Shown here: positions 46,087-58,217 of the stretch, one piece after another
Layout: each line of letters opens with the position of its first letter
How positions within the stretch are numbered: the first letter of the stretch is position 1
Source: Krasilnikovozyma curviuscula
Lineage: Eukaryota > Basidiomycota > Tremellomycetes > Cystofilobasidiales > Mrakiaceae
DNA: 64,000 bases
Assembly (NCBI GenBank): GCA_014825775.1
Contig: MVAQ01000028.1
Location: forward strand, 62,001-126,000
Direction of reading: 5' to 3'
Notes under the pieces: generated by a model
Database searches by the model: none
What the model was told of the DNA's origin: nothing
Seen by the model: only the letters and a program-made list of their open reading frames with translations
Translations under genes and position numbers: made by a program

Positions 46087-47393
46087 CTATAGCTCATCCA
46101 AAATTACATTGGAGGAACCGCCTATGGTGCTCTCTTGAAGAACCTCAACGTGTACACCGACATCTTCGGTTTCTTCGACCTCCTCCTCCTCTTCTTCTTC
46201 TCCTTCAATCAGCTCAATCTCAATTTCCTCATCCGCTATCAACTCTTCTGCTTCCGAAGCGCCGACGTCGTCCTCCTCAAACTCGAGCGACAGATTCTCC
46301 CTTCCGACATCCTTGGCCGCTTTGATCATCGCCTTCCCATATTCGGACTCTCTCGACACCTCATCAACGAAAAATCTAACCTCGCTGATCTCCCCATACA
46401 ATTCCATCACGCTGGTGAGCTTCCTCAGGCAGAATGCCTCCAGCTGCTGCCTCGACATGTCGGGTGATTGGTGGGTCTCCATGTATTGAACGCACAATAT
46501 TTTGAGGTCATCCAGTTCGACATCGACTTTCATTGTGCAATCCGGTGTTTTGTAGAAATTCTCCATGTAGAAGAGGGAAGCCAGCGTCTCATCCCTGGTC
46601 AAGACCATGCTTCTGTTTCGTGATTTCAGGATGAGACCAAATTGGATGTCTGGAATGACTGATGGCGACTGCATGAAGAGTTTGAAGGCTAGGCTGTTCC
46701 ATTGAAGGCGAGGTGGTGAGAAGGCTCCTGAGCAGCAGCAAGTACTGGTCAGCACGAGCTTGTCAGATGAAGCGACCTGAAATGATCTCACCTATGAAGC
46801 CAATAAAAAAAGAACTAGTTCTCAAACTAAGAGGCATCCTGAAGATGAGTGAATTGAGATTGGGTAGGAGGGGTATTGTCGAATACTGCGATTGGAGGGA
46901 AACGCGGCGCCAAGTTGGCGGAAGGTCTGAACCATCATCAGAGGGAAACTTCAATTCGTCGAAGGAAATACTTGTGCAAAGTTCAAGGAGTTTGGTCTAA
47001 GTAACAGAAAAGGCCAGGAAGTAAATTGCGACGACGACACCACTGATGTCAACCTTCACTCACAAATCTGTACCTTCTTTGTAACTCCGGTAGCCTCTCT
47101 TCGTAGTTTTCCCCTTCCACCAGACCAACCAGGAACGTCACCCCCTCCGCTGACGAGTTGGACCTCAGAAAATCCGACTCTGCTGCAAAGAAGCTCTTTA
47201 TCCCGCGCTCCGAACGAATTCGAACTTCCTCGTACAGGTACTTGAGCGATAGTTGAGAAAACAGTAAGCAGGTCGTCATAACTGATACACTGGAGCTTGA
47301 GGATGGTTGAATTGTGAAAGAGAGGATCTTGTCAATTGTTTCGGTGGGCAGCATCATGAGAGAAGGCGGTGAGGAGGCTGAAGAACTGGCCAT
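46087..47393 (-). CDS. FB3: F-box-like protein with acidic C-terminus
   Basis: Exons 47393-47064, 46996-46792 and 46727-46087 give 391 residues with closing phases. The N-terminus carries the family module: LMMLPTETIDKILSFTI, then CLLFSQLSLKYLYEEVRIRS. The C-terminal third is strongly acidic (EIELIEGEEEEEEEVEETED). The middle contains helical segments without a known domain. The ATG at 47393 directly precedes the module. An open frame continues 67 codons further upstream, so a longer N-terminus is possible. An SCF adaptor role is inferred from the N-terminal module only. Confidence 0.65.
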
Positions 47394-47815
47394 GGTGATG
47401 TATGAGAGACGAGCTTGATAAAATGCTGACTTTAGAGATGACAGAATATTTAAGATGTATTCGAGGGATCGGAGAGAGCTTGGAGTGAACTCACATGAAG
47501 TACCAGGGATCTCAGTGGGAGAGTGTTCGACAAGTGTAGCTCCGTATCCCCCCGCCGTTTTCACAAAATCACTTGAGAGCTTTAGCACTGGCACTATTCC
47601 TATCCACCGATGCTTCTCAGAAGTCCTCTAGAAGGTGAGTCTGCTATGAGAGCTTATGGCTTTCAGAGCCGTTGGGTGCCGCGAGAGAAACGACGCACTG
47701 GATACTGACAGGTCGGCTGGATTATTTTTCTTCAGATTTTCTCTACATAGACATGACTGGGAAAGAAATACAAAAAATATTATTCAAAATCAATCGGACA
47801 TATGTATCATCCAAG
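47394..47815. other. Intergenic region
   Basis: 422 bases between FB3 and the stop of the sugar transporter (both minus). Promoter of FB3 and 3' UTR of the transporter; nothing else seen. Confidence 0.5.
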
Positions 47816-50308
47816 CTACACCTTCTCGACGTGCTCGACCTGACCCTTCTCTCCATCTTTCCTCTCCACACTTTCAGTCACGTCGAACCTGCTCACATCA
47901 TTCAGCGATTGAGATCCAAGGAGCTCGCCCTCAATTCTTCTTCTCAACATCTCATCGTGCTTTCCAAGTGAGTCATTGAAGACTTCGTCTGTCGCTTCCA
48001 GGGAAAGATTCATCGTCTCAGGAGCGAAGAAGAAAGTCCACACCACTGCTGCGATGGCAAAGAAGCCAAAAAAGATATACGTTCCGAACCCAATGTTGGT
48101 GATCATTGGCCTGTTGGAAGACAAAGGAAAAATATGTGTTTGTCAACACTCAGCACAACTCTTACTACTATCCCCCTTGCAAAGACATCAAGGAAAGACT
48201 CACGCAGTAATGAGCCCAATTATAAAATTGGCAAACCACTGTGTGCAGATTGCAACGGAAACACCTTTGGCTCTCATCGAGGTGGTGAAAACCTCGGAGG
48301 GCATCAACCAAGGAATTGGAGACTAGCACGGCACCATCGAAGATCGTCGTTATTAAAGTTATCTGATTAATAGGAACTGAAGGACGAAAATGAGAAGCAC
48401 GACGTACCCAGGAGACACCAAAGGAAACCATGTAGACAAAAACCATCGCGACGCCAGCCCACCCCTTGGAGGCGTTACTAGCCCAAGAATTGGCGTAGAG
48501 ACCCACAAGCACAGCCAAGATTAGCATGGCGAAGAAGCAACCTAGACCTCCACCAATAAGGAGTTTACGACGTCCAAGTCGGTCCTGAGATGAGGCGCGG
48601 GGGAGGATTAGTCGGCTTCAAAACAAACCCCGGCCACACTGCGATGACGGGAGATAGGAGACACACAATTAAGTACATTGCAGCAGTTACACCTGGTGTA
48701 AAGTGAAGCCCAGTTGTTAGAGAAAAACAGCAGGAACATAATGAGGAGTGAACGAACCAGCCAACTGAAAGATGTTGATCATTCCACTCAAAATCAACCT
48801 CGTGTGTTCATCCAATCCCAGCGTTCCGAACAGTATCGGGGTATAGTATATTACACCCTGCAATCAAGTAATCAAGCAATCAAGCAATTGGTGATTGGGC
48901 GATAGGTCAGTAACTTCTCTAATTCGACTGCTAGGCCAGTCGCTGCACTTGTGTTGTTCTCTCGTCCCACTTCTACAATCCCCACTGCGACAAGAAAAAT
49001 CCAGCGCTTCACTTACATTGATGCCAATGAACTCTTGGAAGAAGACAAGCATCATTGCAACCCAAACTCGTCTCCAGCTCTTCCTGTCAAACAGGTCCGC
49101 CATGCCATACATCTCCAACTTGAACAAATTAAAAGTTGACCCCGTTTGTAGATGAGGATGTCTCTCGATGATCGCTTCAGAGTCCAGCCGTGTATCCACT
49201 ATAATGTCTAAGAACTCCCTCTGAATGCGGTGATCTTCAGCAGGGAACCCACGGATCTTGATGAGAGTTGCCAGAGCGTCATCTTGTCTTCCGCGAGAGG
49301 CCAACCATCTGGGGGAGTATGGAAGGAAAGGGACATAAGAGACGAGGATAAGACATGGGATGGCTTGGAGGAGGAAAGGAAGTCGGAAAGACCACGAGCC
49401 GGGAATTCCTCTGGTGCCGTAAGATATCCAGTAAGCGACGACCTGTATTGAGAATGAAATACGAAAAACCAAGGATAGTGAGGACGTCAATACACAGAAG
49501 TAATTCTTGAAACGAATAACAGTGAACGTACGTTCCCAGTTACGATAAAGAACGATTCTAGCACCATGAGAGCTCCTCTGACCTCAGCCGGAGCGATCTC
49601 AGACATGTACAGTGGTGCAACGGCTGCAAGAGCTCCAATTCCGATGCCAGCAATGAGTCTACCTGCAACGAGTGCGCCGTAGTTCATCGAGGCGGTCTGG
49701 ATGATGGTTCCGATCTAATATTGCAGAGTAAGATTCAAATTATTCAGCTCAAGCTCAGTAACAGTGTAGTAGTGGAAGTACCCACGATAAGAACGGCGGA
49801 TGAGATGACCATGGTCCATTTACGAGAAAATCCTACAATAAACCCAGTCAGACACCGAATACAGTATCCAACTGCTAATCAGTACTCACGATCTGCCATC
49901 CAACCCATGTTCAGAGCACCGACAGCTCCACCGAGCTGAAGGACGGCGGTGACGAGGCCCGAGTAAAAGGAAGCACTGGGGTGACCTGTTTCGAGTTGAG
50001 GGAACGTACTAGTGAACGTTGGAAATACCAAAATGGACGAAAGAAACCCTTGATCTATCATTCGAAGTGTCCGAGGGACGATAGCGGGTGAAAGAGAAGC
50101 ACGTGGGAAAGCAACCCAGATCGAAAACAAGGATAAGTTAACTTCAAAAGATTCTTCAATGTTGCTTAGAGCGTTTCAACGAACCATAGCCGAATGAAAA
50201 TCCTCCTATTGATGCGAACAAAGATGCAATCAAGCAGTACTTGTTTGATGTGAAGCCTGCGATACCACTGGGGCCATAAGGTTCGTAGGCAACCTCTTTG
50301 TTTATCAT
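47816..50308 (-). CDS. MFS sugar transporter (sugar porter family)
   Basis: Intact twelve-helix sugar:proton symporter type. About ten exons from ATG 50308 to the stop at 47816. Family blocks in order: ASIGGFSFGYDQGFLSSIL, AVGALNMGWMADRFSRKW, AGRLIAGIGIGALAAVAPLY, SEIAPAEVRGALM, LPYSPRWLASRGR (PESPR-type), FFQEFIGINGVIYYTPILF, DRLGRRKLLI, PWLMPSEVFTTSMRAKGVSV and FFAPETMNLSLEATDE. The cytosolic C-terminal tail is charged. The PYSPRW and APET variants are mild departures from the consensus. The substrate is unknown. It sits inside the F-box-like cluster, and a broken relative lies 14 kb away at 33418-34094. Confidence 0.92.
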
Positions 50309-51386
50309 GATTGGCGGCGATGATGATGTTGTTTGTGGGGGGAAAGAAGGGGTCAGATGCGGGGAAGTAGTTGTAGTAGTTGAAAGCTAGTCATATTATT
50401 AGAGAAGAATGGGAGCAGTGATCCGATATACCGAACTGTTGGCGCTAACGAGCTCCACCAAAAAGGCAGCACGACTGTCAACAACAGCAACAGCGAAGAT
50501 CACGGTCCGAATCAGGCGTAATACGCACGGCTATGGAGCAGATTGGCCCATGATATCAATCACAGGGACAGCAAATAGCTTCGTACGGTGCTATTCGTGC
50601 TATTCACACTTATCTATAGCTAGCGGTTCTGATCGGCTGCGAGGCCGCGACGTACCGCCGTACTGATTCCTGACGTCAATGGCCCAATTAGGGAACAATT
50701 AGCAGTGTAAGGTTGCAAGATTGATCACATGAAGCTCACCTTTGCTTTCGTTTTCCAAATGCTCGGAGGAATGTGACGGGGTGCGTGCTTGGGAAGGTCC
50801 GTGCGCCAGCATTGCCCACCATTGCTTCCCGCAAGAATACCTCAAGCTGCTCTTCTATTGTGCAAAAGCAGCTTGATCCCTTTTCAGAGGTGTCATTGTA
50901 CTTGTCTCCTCTGTTCGTGTCTGTGAAAATCGGATAATCGCCGCCAGAGAGAGAAAAGGTTGCACGATGTCCTGAGCTCCGTTTATTCTCTGTTCAGTCA
51001 AAGATCCGCAGGATAATTCACTGTGTTTGTCACAAACCAACGACGACACTTTCTTGGTCAACGTTGAGATCTAAGCAGGATTCCCGGTGGGAGCCATACT
51101 CGTGACGTCGACCTTGTGTCAGACGAGTTTTCCACACTCCCTTTGATCAACTTTTCCGATCCAGCAAGGGGAACTAGAGGTGAGTAACTAGTTAAAGAAG
51201 CTTTGTTTCCTGTTGCCTGTAGCGCTTCTCTGGGCATGTCCTTCTAATCCAGCGTGGGTTACTCACCTGATACTTCTGCTAAGATAGTGAGAAGCTGCTC
51301 TTTCATTGGTACAAACAAATCAAGCACATCCAACAGCCAGATTGATGGCTTATTCTTTACTCTGATGGTGTCCTTTACGAAGAAGA
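50309..51386. other. Divergent intergenic region, about 1.1 kb
   Basis: Holds the promoters of the sugar transporter (-) and of FB4 (+). No coding feature is supported. Confidence 0.5.
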
Positions 51387-52533
51387 ATGTCCAACTTATC
51401 TCAGCTTCCCGATGAAATCCTTCAGCTCATTCTCTCGTTCGCCATCGTGCCATCCAGCGCCTTCAGTCTTACTCAGCTCCTGACATCCAGGAAGCTCTTC
51501 AATCTTGGGCTGAGGTACTTGCTTGAAGATTTGGTGCTGCACTCTGTTGAAGCACTGCTCAACCTGCTGCTTTGTCAGCCCAGCAATCCATACAACGCAG
51601 ACGCAAGACATTATCTGTACTTCAAGCCCATCAAGCGGCTGAGTGGAAGCAACAAATCCAGGTGGTTTCGTGAGGTAAAAACTAGGCTGAAATGGGTAGG
51701 TGGATACGGTTCGTTCAGTTTCGTCTTTCGCTGCGCTGCATTGCTCATCGTTGTTCTCATCCCACTGCTCATCTCAAGGTCAAGTCAATTACGACTACGT
51801 GGAAGTTCTCAGTTTACGCCGCTCAGTATGATACCACCTGGCCCTACGCCGCCAAGTCACGCTCTCTCGACCTCAACAAACTTCTCCCAAACCTCCAATC
51901 CGTCGAAATGAAAGAGGTCGGATACACCATCTACCAACTGCTGAGCAACATCCCAATGGAATTTCATACCAACTCGATCCCTCGCGTGCACTTAGAATTT
52001 CCAGCATCTACGTACGCAAACTCGAAACCGTCTGGTGTTTTCGCCAACTCTATCACCTCACTAGTTTTCCGCTCCGAAGACGATGCCTGCCGGTTTCTAC
52101 ACTTCAACACTGTCTCCCACGAGCTGGCTGTGGTTTCCAAATCATTTCCTGTCGCATTACAACTCCACTCGGTCCAGCATCTCAAAATAACTTCTTTCAT
52201 CTGGTCAGCGCGGTTGTCGGAGGACAGGCTTGGACGGTTTATTTGCTTCTTACAAGGCTATCCGAATCTACAAACCCTTACCATTGGACGCCTCACTGTT
52301 TACGGCAACCACACCCTGGACCCTCTCACCTTCGACGACGCTGAATACGCTGGGGTGTTCCAGACTCTTTTGGAGTTTAAGCCGAAGCTGAAAGAGATTA
52401 TATGCTGGGAGGATGAGAATGTACGTCTGATCTACTTTTCTGAGCCAATATTTTATTGAGGTTCTTGTACTACTCCCTTCGCCAGGCTCAGAAAGCTGCC
52501 GTAGCATACCATCTGAAAGATGGCACGAAGTGA
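51387..52533 (+). CDS. FB4: F-box-like protein
   Basis: Exons 51387-51674, 51779-52420 and 52486-52533 give 325 residues with phase-0 junctions. It opens with the module LSQLPDEILQLILSFAI and LFNLGLRYLLEDLVLHSVEA, then LLNLLLCQPS. The body has Leu-rich strands (LNKLLPNLQSVEMKEVGY, LQGYPNLQTLTIGRLTV) and ends LEFKPKLKEIICWEDEN plus a short last exon. FB5 shares this arrangement residue by residue (LLTLLLCEW, LQGYSNLKNLVVKRL, ELNPTLKVFVHWEDQ), so the two are direct paralogs on opposite strands flanking NOP7. A target-recognition role is inferred. Confidence 0.7.
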
Positions 52534-53359
52534 TTGGAGCATAGAGGTTCGCCTGCTGAATCCACTCTTAATGTTATATGGCTTATAATCTACTTGGGAT
52601 GCTGGCCAGTACTGAAGTAGTTGGATCGATGAATCCCTTGGTGGTCTTGAAAATATGGACTGCGCTGGCAAGTCGAGCGCTGCATCTGCCTTAACCGTTC
52701 ACATTGTGTTTCCAGGGGTAAATCTTCTTACAGCAATACGTCCCTCGAACGTTGACCGCTGTGCCTTGGCTCCTCCCAACCGTCACCCTGAGAATTAAAA
52801 ATTCACTCACCCACCACCTACCGGTTACCCCGTCTATACCATCGCCCTTCAGGTTAACTGTAATTTATATGACGTCTGAACAAACGTACCCTGTAGTGTT
52901 CTCACGACTTGTATTAGGCTTCTAGACTCTTGTTCCAATTCACCATATATACATACACCCCCACTCAATGTCCTCCACTACTGTAACCGTAACGTTTCCC
53001 ATACCTTTCTTTGGAACGTTCTTACTCTGATCAGCGCTACTGTGGGTTCGCGACATTAACCATCGCTGCGCATATTTGCAAGCTCCTCTATGTTGTTTTG
53101 AAGTGGTCCCAGTGCCCGCACAGTATATGGTGTGCGTGCGCTGCCTCTTGCTTGATCGTGCCAGTGATTCCAGAAGCGAGCTCTTCAGCTGGCTTGCGAT
53201 ATTGTCAAGCTCCTTTATGCCGTACCTTTCTGAAGTCGAGGTTACTCGCCACCCGATCGGTCGTTCGACAGGGAGTTTCAAAATTTCCTGAGGGTTGCAC
53301 TCGAGACGAAGTTTTTTGCAGCAGGAGACCTGCAACCAAACCTTGCAGCACTTTTCAGA
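52534..53359. other. Intergenic region, about 0.8 kb, upstream of NOP7
   Basis: 3' flank of FB4 and promoter of NOP7. A 131-codon minus-strand open frame (52940-53335) is present; it looks less biased than random but has no recognised domain or splice support, so I do not call it. Confidence 0.45.
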
Positions 53360-55627
53360 ATGGCAAAGATTAAAGAACGTGGAAAGTCAGGAGGTGAGTA
53401 CATAAGTTTCTATCTCCAACTCCTAAAATTTTATCTTGAAGGAAATCCAGTTCGCTGAACTCATATGGAACTTCGTTTCACCCAGCTGCTAAGAACTATA
53501 TCACCCGTAATCAGGCCCTCAAGAAGCTCCAATGTTCCCTTTCTGACTTCCGAAGGCTGTGTATCCTCAAGGGGATCTTTCCAAGAGAGCCCACCCACAA
53601 GAAGAGGGCCAATAAGGGATCCTCAGCCCCAGCTTCGTTCTACTACCAGAAGGATATCCAGTATCTCTTGCATGAACCCGTTCTGCAGAAACTGAGAGAG
53701 CACAAGACGTTTGCTAAGAAGCTGAGCAGGGCTTTGGGTAGAGGTGAATGGGCGCTTGCGAAAGGTTTGGAGGAGAGACGACCAGTCTACAAGCTGGATC
53801 ACATTCTCAAGGAGAGGTGAGCTGAACTGTATGGTATTTAATTCGATGCAAACTGACTCCTCTCATCATGATATTTAGATACCCAACTTTCACCGACGCC
53901 CTTCGAGATATCGACGACGCTCTCTGTCTAATTTCGCTCTTCTCGCGACTACCGCTCCGACCAACGCCAACTTCTACACTCCCTTCAGTTCTTCCAGCCA
54001 ACAGTGCCAGGCTTATGGCTGAGTGGCAGCTGTATATCATGAAGACGAAAGCTCTGAGAAAAGTTTTCTTCAGTATCAAGGGTGTATACTTCCAGGCTGA
54101 AGTTGGAGGTCAGAAGGTCACTTGGTTGGAACCATATGCGTTCACTCAACACGTAAGTTTCTGATTTTATTGTTGTATTGATTGGCCATCACCAGATTTT
54201 GATCAAATCGTTTCTACTTCGCCACGAAGGTCCCCACCGACGTTGATTTCAGAATCCTCCTCACCTTCTCTGAACTCTACCAAACTCTCCTCGGATTTGT
54301 CCTTTTCAAACTTTACACCGATATCAATCTCGTCTACCCTCCTCCCTTCGAACAAGAAGCATCTGATGCTGGTGCTGGTGTCGCTGCTTTCATCCTCAAG
54401 GAATCCGCCGCTACCGATGAAGCTGCCAAGCCTGAAGCTAGAGAAGGAAAGAAGAAGTTGGTCCCAAGAGAAGTCAGAAAGGGCATCAAGGCAATTGAAG
54501 CTGGCAGTATGGAAGTTGACGAGGAGGAAACTGCTCTGCCCGAAGCCGCAATTGAAGAGGATGAGGCTGCGGTCGAGGATGACTTCGTCTTGCAGCCAAC
54601 CAAATCAACAGGTGCTAACGAAGACTCTGAGATGTCCAACGAGCCGCTCCCAACTTTCTCCTCCCTCGTCTCTTCCACCACCCTTACTACCCAACAACAA
54701 AACATCTTCGCGTCCTACACCATTTATCTCTCTCGAGAAGTCACCCGTCCCACACTCGAGTTTATAATTCGCTCCTTCGGCGGTCGTGTTGGTTGGGACT
54801 CGCGAGTTCTCGGTGCCGGTTCACCATTCACGCTCCAAGATCCGTCCATCACCCATGTCATCGTCGACAGACCCTGTGCCGCAGACGGCACTTTTAAGAT
54901 GGGCGAAGATGAGGGTGATAATGCTGGAAAGAGGGTGTACGTTCAGCCTCAGTGGGTTGCCGACTGTGTGAATTTGGGAAGGTTGCTGCCCAGTGAGGAG
55001 TACAAGCCTGGCGCTGAGCTGCCTCCTCACCTGAGTCCCTTTGGTGTGACTGAGGTCCGAGGCAGCGAGAGATCTGGAACTGGAAAGGATGTTGTCGCTG
55101 CTCTTGGTGAAGACGCTGCTGCCGATGAAGCTGCTGGTGAATTGGATGAAGATGACGATGAGGACGACGACGAAGAGGAGGACCAGGAGGATTTGGAAGC
55201 GGCACCGCCAGCACTTCTCGCTGCTGCTGCCAACCCCTCAGATGATGCTCTTCTCCACGCAGCTGAACTGGAGGCTGAGAAGTCTGGCGTCCCAATTGGG
55301 GAATTCGAAGCTCAACTCAAGAAGGAGACCAAGAGGGCCGGTGGATCTGTGAACGGTAAGAAGAATGGCACCGCTGAGAAGGAGGAGGATTTAAGCAGAA
55401 TCATGCTCAGCGGAAAGAAGAAGAAGTTGCTGGAGAAGATGGAGTATTCCAACAAGGCGAAGGATGATGAGGTATGTTGTCTCTTCATTCCATTGTTGAT
55501 GAGGAAGACTTTACTGACAACCTATGTTTTCCTTCATTTACAGAGGGAGAACCTCGAGAGAAAGAGGAAGCTGATTGCCAAGCAGAAGAAGGCAAAGGAA
55601 GCGAAGAGTTTAGCGCAGAGTGGCTAG
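53360..55627 (+). CDS. NOP7: Pescadillo homolog (Nop7), ribosome biogenesis
   Basis: Nucleolar protein of the PeBoW complex, needed for 27S pre-rRNA processing and 60S subunit formation. Exons 53360-53393, 53486-53816, 53879-54152, 54230-55471 and 55544-55627 give 654 residues. The pescadillo N-terminal domain is clear: [91 protein letters not shown] and YPPPFEQ. A BRCT domain follows around residues 355-460 ([42 protein letters not shown]). Near residue 520 there is a long Asp/Glu run, then a Lys-rich C-terminal helix. It is a single-copy housekeeping gene sitting between two F-box-like paralogs. Confidence 0.97.
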
Positions 55628-55987
55628 TGGTAGGCTGTTGCGCTGTTGAGTTTTGTATTACTTCTTCTGTATGCACTTTCTTATATGAGGATTATCGATG
55701 TTGCACTTTCAGCAACAGCAAAATATTGCGAACCGTTAATTTAGAATTGTGACCAAAACTACAGTGATCGAATTTTGCACAATTCTTACAGCCGCCTGCA
55801 AGAGTGTGTTTCGTTCATATTAATCTACAACGTGCTTCAACGTGCATATTTCGATAAACATACTGTTGCTTCGTAGAAGTGATATCATCTACCGTCATCT
55901 CTGTAAACTTGTGCCTTATTATATTACTGTTATGCGGGAAGTAATGTAGATATTGTCAGTACAATGTTCCATGAAGACTACACCCTC
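55628..55987. other. Convergent intergenic region
   Basis: 360 bases between the NOP7 stop (+) and the FB5 stop (-). 3' UTRs; nothing else seen. Confidence 0.5.
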
Positions 55988-57016
55988 TCAATTAACCTTC
56001 TGATCCTCCCAATGCACAAAAACCTTCAGGGTAGGATTCAGCTCAATTATCTTCGAGAACGTTGTGACACCGTTTCGAGCAACAAACGACCCCTCAGTAT
56101 CAAAGTGAAAGTGAAGCCTTTTGACAACTAGGTTCTTTAAGTTACTATATCCTTGTAGTATACAGGCCAGCACTTCCTCCGATGACGAGCTGTTCCAATA
56201 CAGATCACCAACAGTGATTGTTGACACGGTATTGTCGATGAGATCCAAAGGAACAGATTTTGAATACAAGATTCTAAAAGCTGTTGCTGCGCTACCGGAA
56301 AGAAACAGAAGTGCGTCGAAGGAGGTGTTAAACACAAGGGAGGTTGCTTGACTGAACAAAGACGCAGGCTGATTCCGTCGGTGTGATGATGTGACCAGCG
56401 ATGCTCCATTAGGGAACACCAGGTGCAACGTTGTGAGTTTGCATGCTACGATTGAGTGGATATTTAGGAAACGAACTAATTTCTGAGTGAGATGATTGAT
56501 TTTGAGATGTTGAAGGCGAGGGAACAGGTTTTGAGAATGGGCGATGCTGGGAAGTCTTATGTTGTCGAAACTGAAGCCTGAAATCTGGCGCGTTAGGTTC
56601 TCATCGAAGTCATAAAATGACAATTTATTAACCTGAAAGTGATTCAAGATATAATGACGAGTCAATATCACTAGGATTCTAGCGAAACTAAAGTGTGCTC
56701 AGGAAAGGCGACTCACCCACTTCATCTTCTCTCGCACTACACAGGACCACTAAATTGTATCACCATTAAACCGCTTCAAGGGTTTCACATCATTCAGTCT
56801 TGCTCGGTAGTTCTTGTCATAGCATCCAGACCACTCACAGAGGAGCAAGGTCAACAGCGCTCGAGGAGAACGCACAGTTACCTCCTCCATAAAGTATCCT
56901 ATTCCTGCCTTATAGAAGCCACTTGAGACGCAAAGTATATCGAGTGATGACTTCGATGCTGGATAAATGCAGTAGGAGAGGACGAGTCGAGTGATTTCTG
57001 GCGGGAAGGATCTCAT
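55988..57016 (-). pseudogene. FB5: F-box-like paralog of FB4 with an in-frame stop
   Basis: Exon 1 (57016-56717) carries the F-box module (FPPEITRLVLSYCIYPASK, then YKAGIGYFMEEVTVRSPRA and LLTLLLCEW) and LNDVKPLKRFNG, as in FB4. A TAG at 56752-56750 interrupts it 12 codons before a consensus donor (GTGAGT). Exon 2 (56632-55988) follows in phase and has the rest of the protein up to VHWEDQKVN. I tested splicing around the stop: the available donors give either tiny introns or immediate stops. So the gene is probably a recent pseudogene, or translation ends after 88 residues. A polymorphic or read-through stop cannot be excluded. Confidence 0.6.
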
Positions 57017-57207
57017 GACTCGTACAGACCAACGGCGGAGCAACAGGTTATTTCGGAAAAAAAGTGTCGATCCTACGATAGATGTGTGCAAAGTAAAGTG
57101 GATGAATTGCTTGCTCAAGCCAAGATGGAATTGCTGTATAGGTCGGCGAAAGACCAGTTGCGCAAGGTGAGCGGTCAGCAAATGACTCGTGCACCAGCCA
57201 CTGCAGC

Positions 57208-57900
57208 CTAACTCCCCTGTCTACGTACCTGAGTCACAAAAATACCATCTTGAGTCACTTTCCAATCACTCCGATCGAACCAACAGCAGTGCAAATCCTT
57301 CAGTTTCAAGACAGCGTACTGTGCCCCGCCGCTCCCCAAACTTTTGAAAGCTGAGTTGCAGGAGGCTTCGAGATGAAATGGAGGAAGCTGAGGAGACAAG
57401 AATCTCCGAACGATGTCCTACTATTGAGACAGGTCTCACAAGCAGAAGGTGGATTCCCAGTCGTCAATTAGATCCAGAAGGTGACTTCGTCATTTCAGGC
57501 CCTCCTTTGCTCAAGATCAATAGAACACATCACGAAAGAGTGAAAACTTTCCACGCTATCATTTGGGGTTGTGTACAGCGTCGAACGCTGCCATGAGATG
57601 CATAACATGGCTTCTGATAAGGAGCATGCAATGAGAAATAAATAAAGCAGGCTGGGGATTGATTCAGCTGAAATGTACCGCAGGCAAGTAATAGATCCTT
57701 TGAGCACTGGATATCCCTCCCACATGAGATCTCTACATAGTCTCGAATCGAGGCGGATCAACGTTGGTGAGAGGTTCACTCAGTTACCATTTTCCCTTCG
57801 GTTCGGAGCTGAGGGACTCTGGGTGCAAAAATTGGGAAAATATCCAATGACAGTGAGGGGCGTATCCTTTGTGAAGTAGAACCTCATTCCTATCTGTGCC
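57208..57900 (-). other. Possible decayed F-box-like copy
   Basis: Upstream of FB5 on the same strand several minus-strand frames overlap without one closing gene model. One reads IGMRFYFTKDTPL, which loosely matches the LGLRYLLEDLVL and IGYFMEEVTV segments of FB4 and FB5; another has FKSLGSGGAQYAVLKLKDLH ending near a GTACGT donor. I suspect a degraded family member, but the similarity is weak and could be chance. Confidence 0.25.
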
Positions 57901-58217
57901 GTAGAAATGAAGCTCACCACAAAGCAGGAAGGCTTGTCACGTCGACGCGCTCTCTCCGAGGCAGCATGAGCTCCCCGCACGGGGAGCGGTTTGGGAACCC
58001 TCGAATTTTCACACGTCGGTAGAGTTCAAGGCACAGGACGAAAGTTACCCTTGAATGTAACCAACATAGGAGAAACAAGCCAGGAAGCATACATCCTGTC
58101 GGTTCATCGTTCGACACAGTCAAAATCAAAACAACACCATTTGACGCCTGGTTTTAGACCCCGTACTGTAAATTATTTGGTGTACTTCTTCAAAATTAAC
58201 CTTGATGATATAGCACA

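Noticed and set aside
52940..53335. 131-codon minus-strand open frame upstream of NOP7
   Set aside because: Some parts look protein-like, but there is no recognised family, no clear start and it overlaps the NOP7 promoter.
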